Positions 17,753-26,667 of a stretch of DNA of 64,000 nt are shown piece after piece. The DNA comes from Roseisalinus antarcticus. Lineage in GTDB: Bacteria; Pseudomonadota; Alphaproteobacteria; Rhodobacterales; Rhodobacteraceae. The notes under the pieces are model-generated. The model saw only the letters and a program-made list of their open reading frames with translations, was not told where the DNA came from and ran no database searches. The stretch spans positions 186,001 through 250,000 of the forward strand of contig NZ_FWFZ01000003.1 of NCBI RefSeq assembly GCF_900172355.1, given 5' to 3'. The translations under genes were made by a program, and so were the position numbers. Position 1 is the first letter of the stretch. The number at the start of each line of letters is the position of its first letter.

Positions 17753-18844
17753 TCAGTGCGGCACCGGCGCCATTTCCTCTTCGCGCGCAAACAGATGCGC
17801 GGCGGCGGGATCGAAGTTGAAATCGATGGCGTCCCCGGCGGCAAAGACCCTGTCCTCGCCGATCGCGGCAATCATCTTGGTCCCGTCGCGAAGGGCGACA
17901 TCCACCACCGTCTCGGCCCCCAGCCGTTCGGTCAGCTCGACCTTGCCGTGCAACATGCCCGACCCGTCCGTCGTCGGCACCAGGTATTGCGGGCGCACGC
18001 CCAGGATCCCCTTGCCGCCGGCCCGCAGGTCGCGGCCCTTCGTCTCGACCTCGATGGTCTCGAGCGCGGGGGCCGAGACGCGGGCGCGGGTGCCGGTCAC
18101 CTCCGCCACGTCGACCTCGATGAAGTTCATCGAAGGGGCCCCGAGGAAGCCGGCGACGAAAAGGTTCGCCGGCTCGTGATAGAGCTCCATCGGCGAGCCG
18201 ATCTGCATGACCTCTCCGCCGCGCAAGACGACAATCTTGTCGGCCAAGGTCATTGCCTCGACCTGGTCGTGGGTCACGTAGATCATCGAGGTGCCGAGGG
18301 TCTGGTGCAGCTTGCCGATCTCCATGCGCATGTCCATGCGCAGCGCCGCGTCGAGATTCGACAGCGGCTCGTCGAACAGGAAGACCTGCGGGTCGCGCAC
18401 GATGGCACGGCCGATAGCCACGCGCTGGCGCTGACCGCCCGACAGCTGCGACGGGCGCCGGTCCAGCAGATGCTCCATCTGCAGCACGCGGGCGGCCTCG
18501 GCCACCTTGGCGCCCTTGTCCGCCTTCGAGGCCCCGTTGATCGTCAGTCCGAAGGCCACGTTCTCGCGCACGGTCATGTGCGGGAAGATTGCGTAGGACT
18601 GGAACACCATCGCGATCCCGCGCTCCTTGGGCTGCACGTCGTTGACCCGCTTGCCGCCGATCTCGAGCGTGCCCGAGGTGATGTCCTCCAGCCCCGCGAT
18701 CATCCGCAGAAGCGTGGACTTGCCGCAGCCCGATGGGCCGACGAAGACGACGAACTCGCCGTCCTCGATGTCGATATCCACGCCCTTGATGACCTGCACG
18801 CTGCCAAAGCTCTTGGTCAGGTTCCTCAGTCTCACGTCCGCCAT
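17753..18844 (-). CDS. Sugar ABC transporter ATP-binding protein (MalK/UgpC type)
   Basis: A 363-residue ATPase with Walker A (GPSGCGKST), signature LSGGQRQRVAIGRA, Walker B (VFLFDEPLSNLDA) and a C-terminal TOBE/OB-fold regulatory region from about residue 240. It energises the importer made of the two permeases and binding protein upstream in the same operon. The fused C-terminal domain and length match the MalK group used for oligosaccharides and polyols. The start lies 5 bp after the glycosidase stop, so translation is probably coupled. Confidence 0.93.
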   Translation of the reverse strand: MADVRLRNLTKSFGSVQVIKGVDIDIEDGEFVVFVGPSGCGKSTLLRMIAGLEDITSGTLEIGGKRVNDVQPKERGIAMVFQSYAIFPHMTVRENVAFGLTINGASKADKGAKVAEAARVLQMEHLLDRRPSQLSGGQRQRVAIGRAIVRDPQVFLFDEPLSNLDAALRMDMRMEIGKLHQTLGTSMIYVTHDQVEAMTLADKIVVLRGGEVMQIGSPMELYHEPANLFVAGFLGAPSMNFIEVDVAEVTGTRARVSAPALETIEVETKGRDLRAGGKGILGVRPQYLVPTTDGSGMLHGKVELTERLGAETVVDVALRDGTKMIAAIGEDRVFAAGDAIDFNFDPAAAHLFAREEEMAPVPH

Positions 18845-18849
18845 TTGCG

Positions 18850-19845
18850 CTACTCCGCTGCTTTGTCGGCGGGGATGACCCGCAAGAGGCCGTCGTCACC
18901 GATGACGACCGGTTCAGGGTCCATGACATGGCCTACGAAATGTCCGCCGTCGGGATGGTCGGCGAATCCCATGATGACGAGACCCTCGCCGGTATCGAGA
19001 ATGCGCGAGGCATAGCGGCGACAGGGCAGCTTGCCGTCAAGGAATCGCCCCGGCGCGATCCGCCACGGGCCCCGCGGGCCCTCACCGATCAGGTAATGGG
19101 TCCCGGTGACCGGCCCGCCCGGCGTGGCCTCTGCCAGCGCCTTGGAAAAGTGTTCTGCCGCGGTGCAGAACAGGCAATACCAGCGCCCGCCGGCGGCAAA
19201 GACCTGCGGCACCTCAAGCTGGCCGAACCCGCCGGTGAAGACCGGGGGCTGGAGTGTCCAGCTGTGCAGATCCGGCGAGGTGGCCAGGCCGATGGCCCCG
19301 CCGGCATTGGGCTCGGCGACGCCGCGCGCACGGCCGGTGAAGAACATCAGCCAGCCGTCGCCGTCAGGGTCGCGCATGACCCACGGGTCTCGCATCGCCC
19401 GGTCGTGCCAGAAGCCCCGCGCATGGTCGGCCTCGTACTGCTCGGCCACGGAGCCGGTGAGATCGAGGCACAGCCCGTCGCCCACCCGCTCCCAGGAATG
19501 CATGTCGGCCGAGGTGGCGTGGCCGATCCGTTGATAGAGCCCCTCTTCGGCGCGGGTCGAGCCGGTATAGAACAGATGCCAGAGCCCGGCGTCGTCCTGC
19601 ACCACCGAGCCGGTCCAGGTGGTGTAGTCGTCCCATGCGGGGGCCTCGCTTGGCGCGAGGCAGGTGCCCAGATGTTCCCAGGTGACGAGGTCGTCGCTGA
19701 CGGCGTGACCCTGGCTGACGTTGAAGTGACGCTGCTCGGGGTCGCCGATCGCCTTTGGGGCCTTGAGGAAGTAGCCGTGCCAGCGGGCGCCGTCATGGGC
19801 ATACCAGCTGTCCCAGATCCAGTCTTTTTCGAGTGCGATAACCAT
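18850..19845 (-). CDS. Five-bladed beta-propeller glycosidase (GH32/GH68-like)
   Basis: A 331-residue cytoplasmic protein, with no signal peptide, resembling clan GH-J/GH-F hydrolases. Likely catalytic positions are Asp12 in IWDSWYAHDG (nucleophile), the RDP motif at 152-154 (MRDPWVMRDPDGDG) and Glu211 in QLEVPQVF (acid/base). The TWTGS block at 76-80 fits too. It sits inside the ABC operon, between permease and ATPase genes, so it probably hydrolyses an imported fructosyl or related oligosaccharide. Exact family and substrate are uncertain. A longer upstream frame lies within the permease gene and is rejected. Confidence 0.75.
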   Translation of the reverse strand: MVIALEKDWIWDSWYAHDGARWHGYFLKAPKAIGDPEQRHFNVSQGHAVSDDLVTWEHLGTCLAPSEAPAWDDYTTWTGSVVQDDAGLWHLFYTGSTRAEEGLYQRIGHATSADMHSWERVGDGLCLDLTGSVAEQYEADHARGFWHDRAMRDPWVMRDPDGDGWLMFFTGRARGVAEPNAGGAIGLATSPDLHSWTLQPPVFTGGFGQLEVPQVFAAGGRWYCLFCTAAEHFSKALAEATPGGPVTGTHYLIGEGPRGPWRIAPGRFLDGKLPCRRYASRILDTGEGLVIMGFADHPDGGHFVGHVMDPEPVVIGDDGLLRVIPADKAAE

Positions 19846-19856
19846 GGGTGACTCCG

Positions 19857-20735
19857 TTATCCCTTGACGCCGGTCGAGGCGATCGAGGCGATGAAGGCGC
19901 GCTGAAGGACTAGGTAGAAGGCCAGCACCGGTATGGTGATAAGCGACAGGTAGGCCATGATCTCGCCCCAGGCGGTGTTGAGTTGGAAGAAGTATTGCAG
20001 GCCGACCATGACCGGACGGTAGGCCTCTTGCTGGACCACGATCAGCGGCCAGAGATACTGGTTGTACATCACCAGGAACTTGAGGATCGCCGCCGTGGCG
20101 ATCACCGGCCCCGAGAGCGGCATCACCACCCTTGTGTAGACCTGGAACCAGCTTGCCCCCTCGACCCGCGACGCCTCGATCAGCTCGGTGGGCAGATCGC
20201 GGAAATACTGCACGAAGAGAAAGATCGTCAGCCCGTCGGCGATCCAGGGGATGATCTGCACACGGTAGGAATTGAGCCATGTGTACTCGATCCCCTCAAG
20301 CCCGATCCACGGCAGTTTCGACACGATCAGCAGAAGCGGGATGGCGATGGTCTCGAACGGCACGATCAGGGTCGCCAGGACGACCGACAGGATCAGGCTC
20401 CGGCCACGCCAGCTGAGGAAGGCGAAAGAGAAGGCCGCGAGCGAGCAGATCGCGAGGCTGAGAAGGACCGTGACACCGGTCACGAAGACCGAATTGAAGA
20501 CGAAGAGCGCGACGGGAGCGCGATCGAAGGCCTCGCGGTAATTCTCGAGGTTCAATTCGCCCACCGGCAGGAAGGCCCGCAGGCTGCCGGTATCGGCCAG
20601 CAGGGCGCGGTCGGGCTTGAAGCTGGACATCACCATGAAGACCAGCGGCAGGATGAAGATCAGCGCGATGAGGACCAGCACGACATAGCGCACGAAAAGC
20701 CTCAGGCCCCGGTTGTCGGGATTGATGGTGGCCAT
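19857..20735 (-). CDS. Sugar ABC transporter permease (MalG type)
   Basis: A 292-residue inner-membrane protein with about six transmembrane helices. The EAA loop contacting the ATPase is ELIEASRVEGASWFQVYTRV, followed by VVMPLSGPVIATAAI. It forms the translocation pore with the partner permease 3 bp upstream. The short gaps on both sides place it in one operon with the binding protein, glycosidase and ATPase. Confidence 0.93.
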   Translation of the reverse strand: MATINPDNRGLRLFVRYVVLVLIALIFILPLVFMVMSSFKPDRALLADTGSLRAFLPVGELNLENYREAFDRAPVALFVFNSVFVTGVTVLLSLAICSLAAFSFAFLSWRGRSLILSVVLATLIVPFETIAIPLLLIVSKLPWIGLEGIEYTWLNSYRVQIIPWIADGLTIFLFVQYFRDLPTELIEASRVEGASWFQVYTRVVMPLSGPVIATAAILKFLVMYNQYLWPLIVVQQEAYRPVMVGLQYFFQLNTAWGEIMAYLSLITIPVLAFYLVLQRAFIASIASTGVKG

Positions 20736-20738
20736 GTA

Positions 20739-21806
20739 TCAGCGCTCCCTTGTGAGCCAGCGTTGGATGATCGAGATCGTCAGCACGATCACGAAGAGCA
20801 AGACCGAAATGGTCGACCCGCCCGAGATGTCCTGTCGCCCGTAGCCCCGTTCGACCGCCTGGAAGACGACCGTCTGCGTGCTGTCGAGGGGGCCGCCATT
20901 GGTCATCACGTCGATCTGCGCGAAGAGGGCGAAGGCCTGCATGGTGATGACGATCAACACCAGGACGGCGGTGTTCCGCAGCCCCGGCCAGGTGACATAA
21001 CGGAACGCCTGCCACTTGGAGGCGCCTTCGATGTTGGCGGCCTCGTAGAGCGTGGGGCTGATGGTCTGCAGGCCGGACAGCCAGATCACCATGTGGAATC
21101 CCACCGCCTGCCAGATCGACATCGCCATGATCGCCCCGAGCGCGGTGTCGGGCGAGCCCAGCCAATCGCGCCCCTCGAAAGCGCCGAAGGTGATCATCCC
21201 CAGCACGTTGTTCAGCAGGCCGTCCTGACCGTCGTAGATGAAGCGCCAGAGCAGCGAGACCACGACGATGGAAACCACCACCGGCATGAAGTAGATCGCC
21301 CGGAACACGTTGATGCCCCGTATCCGCTGATTGATCAGAAGCGCGAGACCCAGCGCCAGAGCCCCTTGCGTCGGCGCGACGATCAGAACGAAAAGGAACG
21401 TGTTGGTCAGGGCCTTCCAGAACACGACGTCCGAGGCGATGACGACGCGGGCGTTCTCGCCGGATTGCCAGCGAAACCATTCCTGCATGCCGCGATACTG
21501 GGGGTATTCGTCCGACCGTGTGATGGACTGGACCCGCGGATATTCGATCGCGCCGTCTTCATCGCGCAGGATCTCGCCCGCCTCGTCACGTTCGGGCTCT
21601 ATCGTGATCACCGACATGCTCGGAAGGTTGCGGTAATTTTCGAGGCCGACGAATTGGGTCGGGTTCGGCGAAATCAGCCGCTGATCGGTCAGCGAAAGCC
21701 CGAAGGCAAAGAAGAAGGGCAGAATGATGAAGGCCGCGATCAGGCCCACTCCCGGGATCGCGAAGGCCCACCCGGCCCGGTTCGATGTTGTCAGTTTGGA
21801 GGCCAT
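20739..21806 (-). CDS. Sugar ABC transporter permease (MalF type)
   Basis: A 355-residue permease starting at ATG 21806-21804 (MASKLTTSNRAGWAFAIPGV). A long periplasmic loop follows the first helix, as in MalF-like proteins with a P2 loop (about residues 50-150). The EAA motif is YEAANIEGASKWQAFRYVTW. The upstream in-frame extension reads through three palindromes and is rejected. It partners the MalG-type permease. Confidence 0.93.
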   Translation of the reverse strand: MASKLTTSNRAGWAFAIPGVGLIAAFIILPFFFAFGLSLTDQRLISPNPTQFVGLENYRNLPSMSVITIEPERDEAGEILRDEDGAIEYPRVQSITRSDEYPQYRGMQEWFRWQSGENARVVIASDVVFWKALTNTFLFVLIVAPTQGALALGLALLINQRIRGINVFRAIYFMPVVVSIVVVSLLWRFIYDGQDGLLNNVLGMITFGAFEGRDWLGSPDTALGAIMAMSIWQAVGFHMVIWLSGLQTISPTLYEAANIEGASKWQAFRYVTWPGLRNTAVLVLIVITMQAFALFAQIDVMTNGGPLDSTQTVVFQAVERGYGRQDISGGSTISVLLFVIVLTISIIQRWLTRER

Positions 21807-21832
21807 GTTCGTCCCTTCCGCCTGGGCGGGCT

Positions 21833-21902
21833 CAGAAAATTCGCGAATTTTCTGTCCGATTTTTCGCGAAAAATCGGGGCCCCGGATCAAATCGGGGGCC
21901 CC
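21833..21902. repeat. Three consecutive palindromes between binding protein and permease
   Basis: 21833-21854 is a perfect 22-bp palindrome (half-site CAGAAAATTCG). 21856-21877 is a second perfect 22-bp palindrome (half-site CCGATTTTTCG). 21876-21902 is a 12-3-12 inverted repeat with one mismatch (arms starting GGGGCCCC). Together they can form three stacked hairpins in the mRNA just after the binding-protein gene. Confidence 0.95.
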
Positions 21903-21909
21903 GAGGCGA

Positions 21910-23169
21910 TCATTGGTGACCGTAGCCCTGGTTGCGCTCGATGTCGGCATTGATCTCGTCGACAGCGGCATCCAGCGTATCGGCAACGTCCGCACCGTTG
22001 GCGATGTCGGCGAGGGCCTTCTCGAACACCTTCGCCTCCACCACGTAGCCGGGCGTCACCGGCCGGACGAGCGCCTGCGCCTCGGAGAGGCCGTAGAACG
22101 CTTCCATCGGGCCGCCATCGGTGTAGTTGACGCTGGCCGCGGCCGAGGACTCGGTCGGCGGGATGAGGCCGATGCCGTCGGAGAAGGCGGTCAGGTACTT
22201 GTCTTGCAACGCGAACTCAATGAAGGCCGAGGCGCCGTCAGGATGCTCGGACGCCGCGGAGATGCCGAACTGCCAGGACGCCGCTCCGATCTTGGGCCCG
22301 TGTCCGAAATCGACATTGGGCAGGAAGATCGTGTCGTCGAACACCTGCAACGCCCCGAGCGCGGCCCAGTTGCCGTTGAACGAGATCGCGTATTTACCCT
22401 CGGTGAACCCGTTGTCGCGGTCCGCCGGGTCTTGGCTGGTGCCGGGCGCGTAGTCTTCGGCGAACAGGCTCTGCCACCACTCGCCGAAGGCGATCGTCTC
22501 GTCCCCGTTCAGAAAACCCTCGGCGGTCTGATAGGTGGAGCGATCCACGAGATCGCCACCGAAGGATTGCAGGAACGGCGAGAAGGCGTAGGGATACCAT
22601 TCCCCGGTCCAGGCCATGCCCGGATCGAACGGGTATTTGAAGTCGCCGGTCGCCTTGAGCTTATCGAGCGCGGCCATGAATTCATCACCGGTCCAAGGCT
22701 CTTCGAGGGTCGGGATACGGATGTCGTTGTCCTCGAGGTAGGAGCGCCGCGTGACCATTGCCGTGGCCGCGTCCCACAGGCCGATGGAGTAGAGTTCACC
22801 GTCCCAATAGCCCTTGGGACCGGGGAGAAAGTCCTCGATGATCGATTCGTCGATCTGGAGCGGCTGCATGTCGCCCGACCACGCCCAGTTCGGCATGACG
22901 AGACCGTCGACGTCGATGATGTCGGGCAGGTTGCCGGCAAGGGCCGCCGCGATGACGGAATCGTTGTAGCTCTCCTGCGGGAAGCTCTCGAGCGTGACCT
23001 CCCAGTCGCTCTGGCTCGCGTTGAAATCCTCGATGATCGTGTTGAGGATATCGCTTTCGACCTGGTTGCCGCCGCCGTGGTACCAGAGACTCAGCTCGGT
23101 CTGCGCCGTGGCCGCCCCTGCGAGCCCGCCAAGCACCGTGGCGCCGGCCAGTATTGCACGAAGTTTCAT
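21910..23169 (-). CDS. Sugar ABC transporter substrate-binding protein
   Basis: A 419-residue periplasmic protein of the family 1 (MalE-like) group. The signal peptide is MKLRAILAGATVLGGLAGAA with cleavage near TAQ. Family features follow: LSLWYHGGGN, NTIIEDFNASQSDWEV, AALAGNLPDIIDVDG and the C-terminal ASAFIEFALQ. It delivers an oligosaccharide or polyol to the permeases. Its ATG overlaps the stop of the LacI gene (ATGA), so regulator and binding protein share an mRNA. Hairpins follow its stop codon. Confidence 0.93.
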   Translation of the reverse strand: MKLRAILAGATVLGGLAGAATAQTELSLWYHGGGNQVESDILNTIIEDFNASQSDWEVTLESFPQESYNDSVIAAALAGNLPDIIDVDGLVMPNWAWSGDMQPLQIDESIIEDFLPGPKGYWDGELYSIGLWDAATAMVTRRSYLEDNDIRIPTLEEPWTGDEFMAALDKLKATGDFKYPFDPGMAWTGEWYPYAFSPFLQSFGGDLVDRSTYQTAEGFLNGDETIAFGEWWQSLFAEDYAPGTSQDPADRDNGFTEGKYAISFNGNWAALGALQVFDDTIFLPNVDFGHGPKIGAASWQFGISAASEHPDGASAFIEFALQDKYLTAFSDGIGLIPPTESSAAASVNYTDGGPMEAFYGLSEAQALVRPVTPGYVVEAKVFEKALADIANGADVADTLDAAVDEINADIERNQGYGHQ

Positions 23170-24254
23170 GTGGTCTTCCTCCCTATTGAAGTGATCGTCG
23201 TGACGGATGCGGGCAGCGTGGCGACGCTGTCCCGCCATGACACCGGGCCGCCGACCAGAACGGGCGCGGCCGGGGGTGTGGATGTGCCGCGGACCATGCC
23301 CAGCAGCTGCTCCGCCGCGCGGATCCCCATCGCGGCATAGGGCAGTTCGACCGTAGTCAGCCCGGGCGAGAGCGTTTCGGCGATGGGCCGGTAATTGTCG
23401 AAGCCGGCAACCGAGACATCGCCCGGAATGGTCAGCCCCCTGTCCCGCAGCATCGTGTAGGCCCGGATCGCCATGCGGTCGTTGCCGCAGCACAGGACCG
23501 TCGGGGACACGTCCATCGACATGACCCTGTCGATCGCGTCCCAGAGCAGCTGCATCTCGGACTTGTTGTCGTCGCGCGGCACATCCGCCGTCACGACCAG
23601 CGCGGGGTCATAGGCGATCCCGGCGCTTTCTAGCGCGGCGCGATAGCCCGAAATCCGAAGCGGTGTCGCGTCGAGCTCGGGGCTGAGCGTAAGATAGGCG
23701 ATCCTGCGATGCCCCGCCCCGATCAGGCGTTTCACGAGCGCCTTCTGGCACTGGAGGTCATGGGGCAGCACCGAGGGCGTGTCGCGGTCGTCGTAGCAGT
23801 TGGCCAGCACCACCGGCATGCCGATCCCCCGCGGCAGGGAGACCTTGCGGTGGTAGTCGGCGACATAGAGCACTCCCTCGACACGGTGTTCGGCAAAGGT
23901 GCGCAGCAGCTTGGGCACTGCCTCGCTGCGCCCGCCAGTATCCGAGATCAGCAGCGTCATCGCGCTGTTCTCAAGCGCCCGCTGAATGCCCTGAACGATG
24001 TAGAGATCCGGCAGGCCCGTCCGCCCGTCGTCAGGTGGCGCGTGGCTGATCGCGCCGGTGATCAGGCCGATCAGCCCGGACTTGTTGGAGCGCATGGCGC
24101 GGGCCGCCGACGACGGAACGTAGCCAAGCTCCGCTATGGCCATTTGAACCGACTCGCGGGTCGGCTCGCGGACCGCGGGATCCCCGTTGATGACCCGGCT
24201 TACGGTCTTGGGCGAGACACCGGCCGCCCTTGCGACGTCGTAGATATTTGTCAT
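23166..24254 (-). CDS. LacI-family transcriptional regulator of the sugar operon
   Basis: A 362-residue LacI protein starting MTNIYDVARAAGVSPKTVSR, with the helix-turn-helix at about residues 3-24, the hinge at LGYVPSSAARAMRSNKSG, and a periplasmic-binding-protein-like ligand domain from about residue 60 (ISDTGGRSEAV, GNDRMAIRAYTMLRDRGL, GFDNYRPIAETLSPGLTTVE). It is the first gene of the operon and should repress it until the imported sugar binds. The near-palindrome at 24327-24343 is a possible autoregulatory operator. Confidence 0.93.
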   Translation of the reverse strand: MTNIYDVARAAGVSPKTVSRVINGDPAVREPTRESVQMAIAELGYVPSSAARAMRSNKSGLIGLITGAISHAPPDDGRTGLPDLYIVQGIQRALENSAMTLLISDTGGRSEAVPKLLRTFAEHRVEGVLYVADYHRKVSLPRGIGMPVVLANCYDDRDTPSVLPHDLQCQKALVKRLIGAGHRRIAYLTLSPELDATPLRISGYRAALESAGIAYDPALVVTADVPRDDNKSEMQLLWDAIDRVMSMDVSPTVLCCGNDRMAIRAYTMLRDRGLTIPGDVSVAGFDNYRPIAETLSPGLTTVELPYAAMGIRAAEQLLGMVRGTSTPPAAPVLVGGPVSWRDSVATLPASVTTITSIGRKTT

Positions 24255-24843
24255 ACGCCCCCTGCTTGTCACCGTTCTGAAAGCCCGGCCGCAGCCTCCT
24301 CGACCACGCCATGTCAACGATGTCATTTGCCGCTTTGCAGCAATTCGGGAGGTTTTGGATGCGGCCGGGCGGTCGGCCAAACGGGCCAAGCAAGCAGGCT
24401 GACAGTGCCGCACGGGTCGATGGCCTGCGGCCCGACCCGACGGTCCGGGTGGCCCGGGCGAGAGGGGCGGCGGACCGGTGAGGACGGCAGCCAGTGCGGG
24501 CGGAAATGTGGTTTCCTGCCATGAGCTTGATGCGGGCGCCTTGCGCAGTCTGCGCCCGCGGGCCGGCTGGTCTCGGCGGGTCCGTCGTCGCGGTGCGCGG
24601 CCGTTCGAAAGATCGGCGCCCTGTCGTCATCGGGGATGGCGCCACTGCGGATTCCGAAGTCTTCGAAGGCGGGAGACAGCCGGGATATCGCCACGCCGAC
24701 GGCACAGACAACGAGCCGTTCGCTGCACTGCGGCCCCGTCTCGGGCGGGCAAGAAGAGTGGAACGGAGCGTTTCACGTCGTCAGGCCGAGGCAGCAGAAC
24801 GCGATCCTGCCCCGGAAACGGTGACATGATTCGCGAGGTCAGG
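24255..24843. other. 589-base gap without a recognisable gene
   Basis: Between the LacI gene and sitD. It must contain the promoter of the LacI operon. A near-perfect 7-3-7 dyad (TTGCCGC-TTT-GCAGCAA, 24327-24343) lies 73 bp before the LacI start and is a candidate operator. The remaining bases carry only GC-driven open frames with no ribosome-binding site or domain that I recognise. Possibly decayed sequence. Confidence 0.6.
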
Positions 24844-25680
24844 TCACGCCAGAGCGCGGGAGGCGGCTCGGACCACGATCTGTTTGCGCAGGAAGGCCAG
24901 CAGGAAGAGGGCGCTGAGGATCAGGATGATGGTCGGCGCGGGGGCACTGTCGAGGAAGAACGCCGCGTAGGTGCCCGCGAGCATCGCGCTCAGGCAGACG
25001 GCCGTCGCGACCGCGAGCATCGCCAGAAAGCTGCGCACCAGAAGAAAGGCGATCGCCCCCGGCGCGATTAGCAGGCCGATGGCAAGGATCAGCCCCGCAG
25101 CCGAAAGCGTGGCGACGATCGTCAGCGACAATGCCGCCAGCAGGCCATAGTGCAGCCAGCCCACCGCCAGCCCCGCCGCCTGCGCGTGCGCCGGGTCGAA
25201 AGCCTGGACCAACAGATCGCGCCACTTGAGCAGCAACCCGCCGGAGACGATCACCGAGATGATTCCGGCGGTCCAGATTTCGCCCGCCGAGACGCCGAGC
25301 ATGTTACCGAAGAGGATGTGATCGAGGTGGGCGTTGGTCTCTATCGAGACGTAGAGAACGATGCCGACGCCGAACATGCCTGAGAACACCACGCCCATCA
25401 CGGTGTCCTGTTTCACCCGGCTGTTCTGCGACAGGTATCCCGTCGCGACAGAGCATGTCATCCCGGCGGCAAAGGCACCGACGATCAGCGGCAGGCCGAA
25501 GATATAGGCCAGCACGATGCCCGGCAGGACCGCATGGCTGACCGCGTCGCCCATGAGCGCCCAGCCCTTGAGCACCAGGAAGCACGACAGCAGCGCCGTC
25601 GGCACCGAAACCAGGGCGCAGATGAAGAAGGCGTTCTGCATGAAGCCGAATTGGAACGGCAGCAGGAGCGTGTCGATCAT
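24844..25680 (-). CDS. sitD: Manganese/iron ABC transporter permease
   Basis: A 278-residue ABC-3 family membrane protein with eight or so hydrophobic helices, starting MIDTLLLPFQFGFMQNAFFI. Family motifs are GWALMGDAVSHAVLPGIVLAY, GYLSQNSRVKQDT and the C-terminal LLIAPGAIAFLL. It forms the metal pore with SitC. The ATG overlaps the sitC stop by ATGA. Last gene of the sitABCD operon. The longer frame through sitC is rejected. Confidence 0.92.
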   Translation of the reverse strand: MIDTLLLPFQFGFMQNAFFICALVSVPTALLSCFLVLKGWALMGDAVSHAVLPGIVLAYIFGLPLIVGAFAAGMTCSVATGYLSQNSRVKQDTVMGVVFSGMFGVGIVLYVSIETNAHLDHILFGNMLGVSAGEIWTAGIISVIVSGGLLLKWRDLLVQAFDPAHAQAAGLAVGWLHYGLLAALSLTIVATLSAAGLILAIGLLIAPGAIAFLLVRSFLAMLAVATAVCLSAMLAGTYAAFFLDSAPAPTIILILSALFLLAFLRKQIVVRAASRALA

Positions 25681-26531
25681 GGCACGGGCTCCAGCGCCTG
25701 GGCGGCCTTGCGGCGGGCCGCGCGGATGCCGTGTTTGGGGGCGAAGACGAAGGCGGTCAGAAACACCAGCGTCTGCAGGGTGACGATGATGCCGCCCGTG
25801 GCGCCGTCGAGGAAATAGCTCGCGTAGGCGCCGAGGAACGAGGTGGTCGCCCCGATGGCTACCGATGTGAGGATGAGTCGGGGGAAGCGATCGCAGAGCA
25901 GGTAGGCGGTCGCCCCCGGTGTCACCACCATTGCGATCACGAGGAAGGCGCCCACGGTCTGCATCGCCGCGACGACCGAGGCCGAGAGCAGGACGAAGAA
26001 GACCCCCTTGAGCAGCCCGGTGCGCAGACCGATGGAGCGGGCGTGGACCTCGTCGAAGAAGGTGACGAGGAGGTCCTTCCACTTGGCCAGCAGCACGACC
26101 AGCGAGACGAAACCGATGAGCGCCAGTTGAAGGGTGTCGGCGGGGGTGATCGCGAGGATGTTGCCCATGGTGATGGTCTGGATCGAGACCGACATCGGGT
26201 TGACCGACACCATGAATAGGCCGAGGCCGAAGAAGGAAGTGAAGATCAGCCCGATGATCACGTCGGATTTCAGACCGGACCGTTCCGACAGGAACAACAT
26301 GGCCCCCGCCGCCAGCCCGCCGGCGATGAAAGCGCCCAGCGCGAAGGGCAGGCCGAGCATGTAGGCCCCCGCCACCCCCGGCACGACCGAATGCGACAGC
26401 GCATCCCCGATCAGCGACCAGCCCTTGAGCATCAGGTAGCAGGACAGGAACGCGCACACGCCGCCCACAAGGGCCGAGACCCACATGGCGTTGGTCATGT
26501 AGCCGTAGGTGAAGGGCTCCAGCAGGATCAT
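25677..26531 (-). CDS. sitC: Manganese/iron ABC transporter permease
   Basis: A 284-residue ABC-3 family permease paralogous to SitD. GWSLIGDALSHSVVPGVAGAY is the equivalent conserved loop, SERSGLKSDVIIGLIFTSFF follows, and VVTPGATAYLLCDRF is near the C-terminus. The charged tail (KHGIRAARRKAAQ) is cytoplasmic. It follows sitB after a 136-bp gap that carries a stem-loop repeat, so sitCD may be expressed less than sitAB. Confidence 0.92.
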   Translation of the reverse strand: MILLEPFTYGYMTNAMWVSALVGGVCAFLSCYLMLKGWSLIGDALSHSVVPGVAGAYMLGLPFALGAFIAGGLAAGAMLFLSERSGLKSDVIIGLIFTSFFGLGLFMVSVNPMSVSIQTITMGNILAITPADTLQLALIGFVSLVVLLAKWKDLLVTFFDEVHARSIGLRTGLLKGVFFVLLSASVVAAMQTVGAFLVIAMVVTPGATAYLLCDRFPRLILTSVAIGATTSFLGAYASYFLDGATGGIIVTLQTLVFLTAFVFAPKHGIRAARRKAAQALEPVP

Positions 26532-26569
26532 CGTGGATCACCGGGTGGAGCGCCTGCGGCGCCCCGGCC

Positions 26570-26626
26570 GGGATTGCGTTCATGCCACGCAGGCACTGGG
26601 GGCTTTGCCCCCAGACCCCCAGGATA
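26570..26626 (-). repeat. Interspersed stem-loop repeat, copy 2
   Basis: A perfect hairpin, CTGGGGGC-TTT-GCCCCCAG at 26596-26614. Read on the minus strand it is followed by GCCTGCGTGGCATGAACGCA, nearly identical to the flank of the copy at 10231-10288. It lies between sitB and sitC and could attenuate the operon. Confidence 0.75.
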
Positions 26627-26667
26627 TTTGGAACCAGAAGAAGCTGCGACGCGGCAGGTATGAGTTG

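Noticed and set aside
15126-18179. A 1017-residue plus-strand open frame
   Set aside because: Antisense to the molybdenum hydroxylase and ATPase genes; composition is a mirror of their codons.
24478-25071. Possible gene in the 24.3-24.8 kb gap
   Set aside because: The frame runs antisense into sitD, is very Arg-rich, and has no domain or ribosome-binding site.
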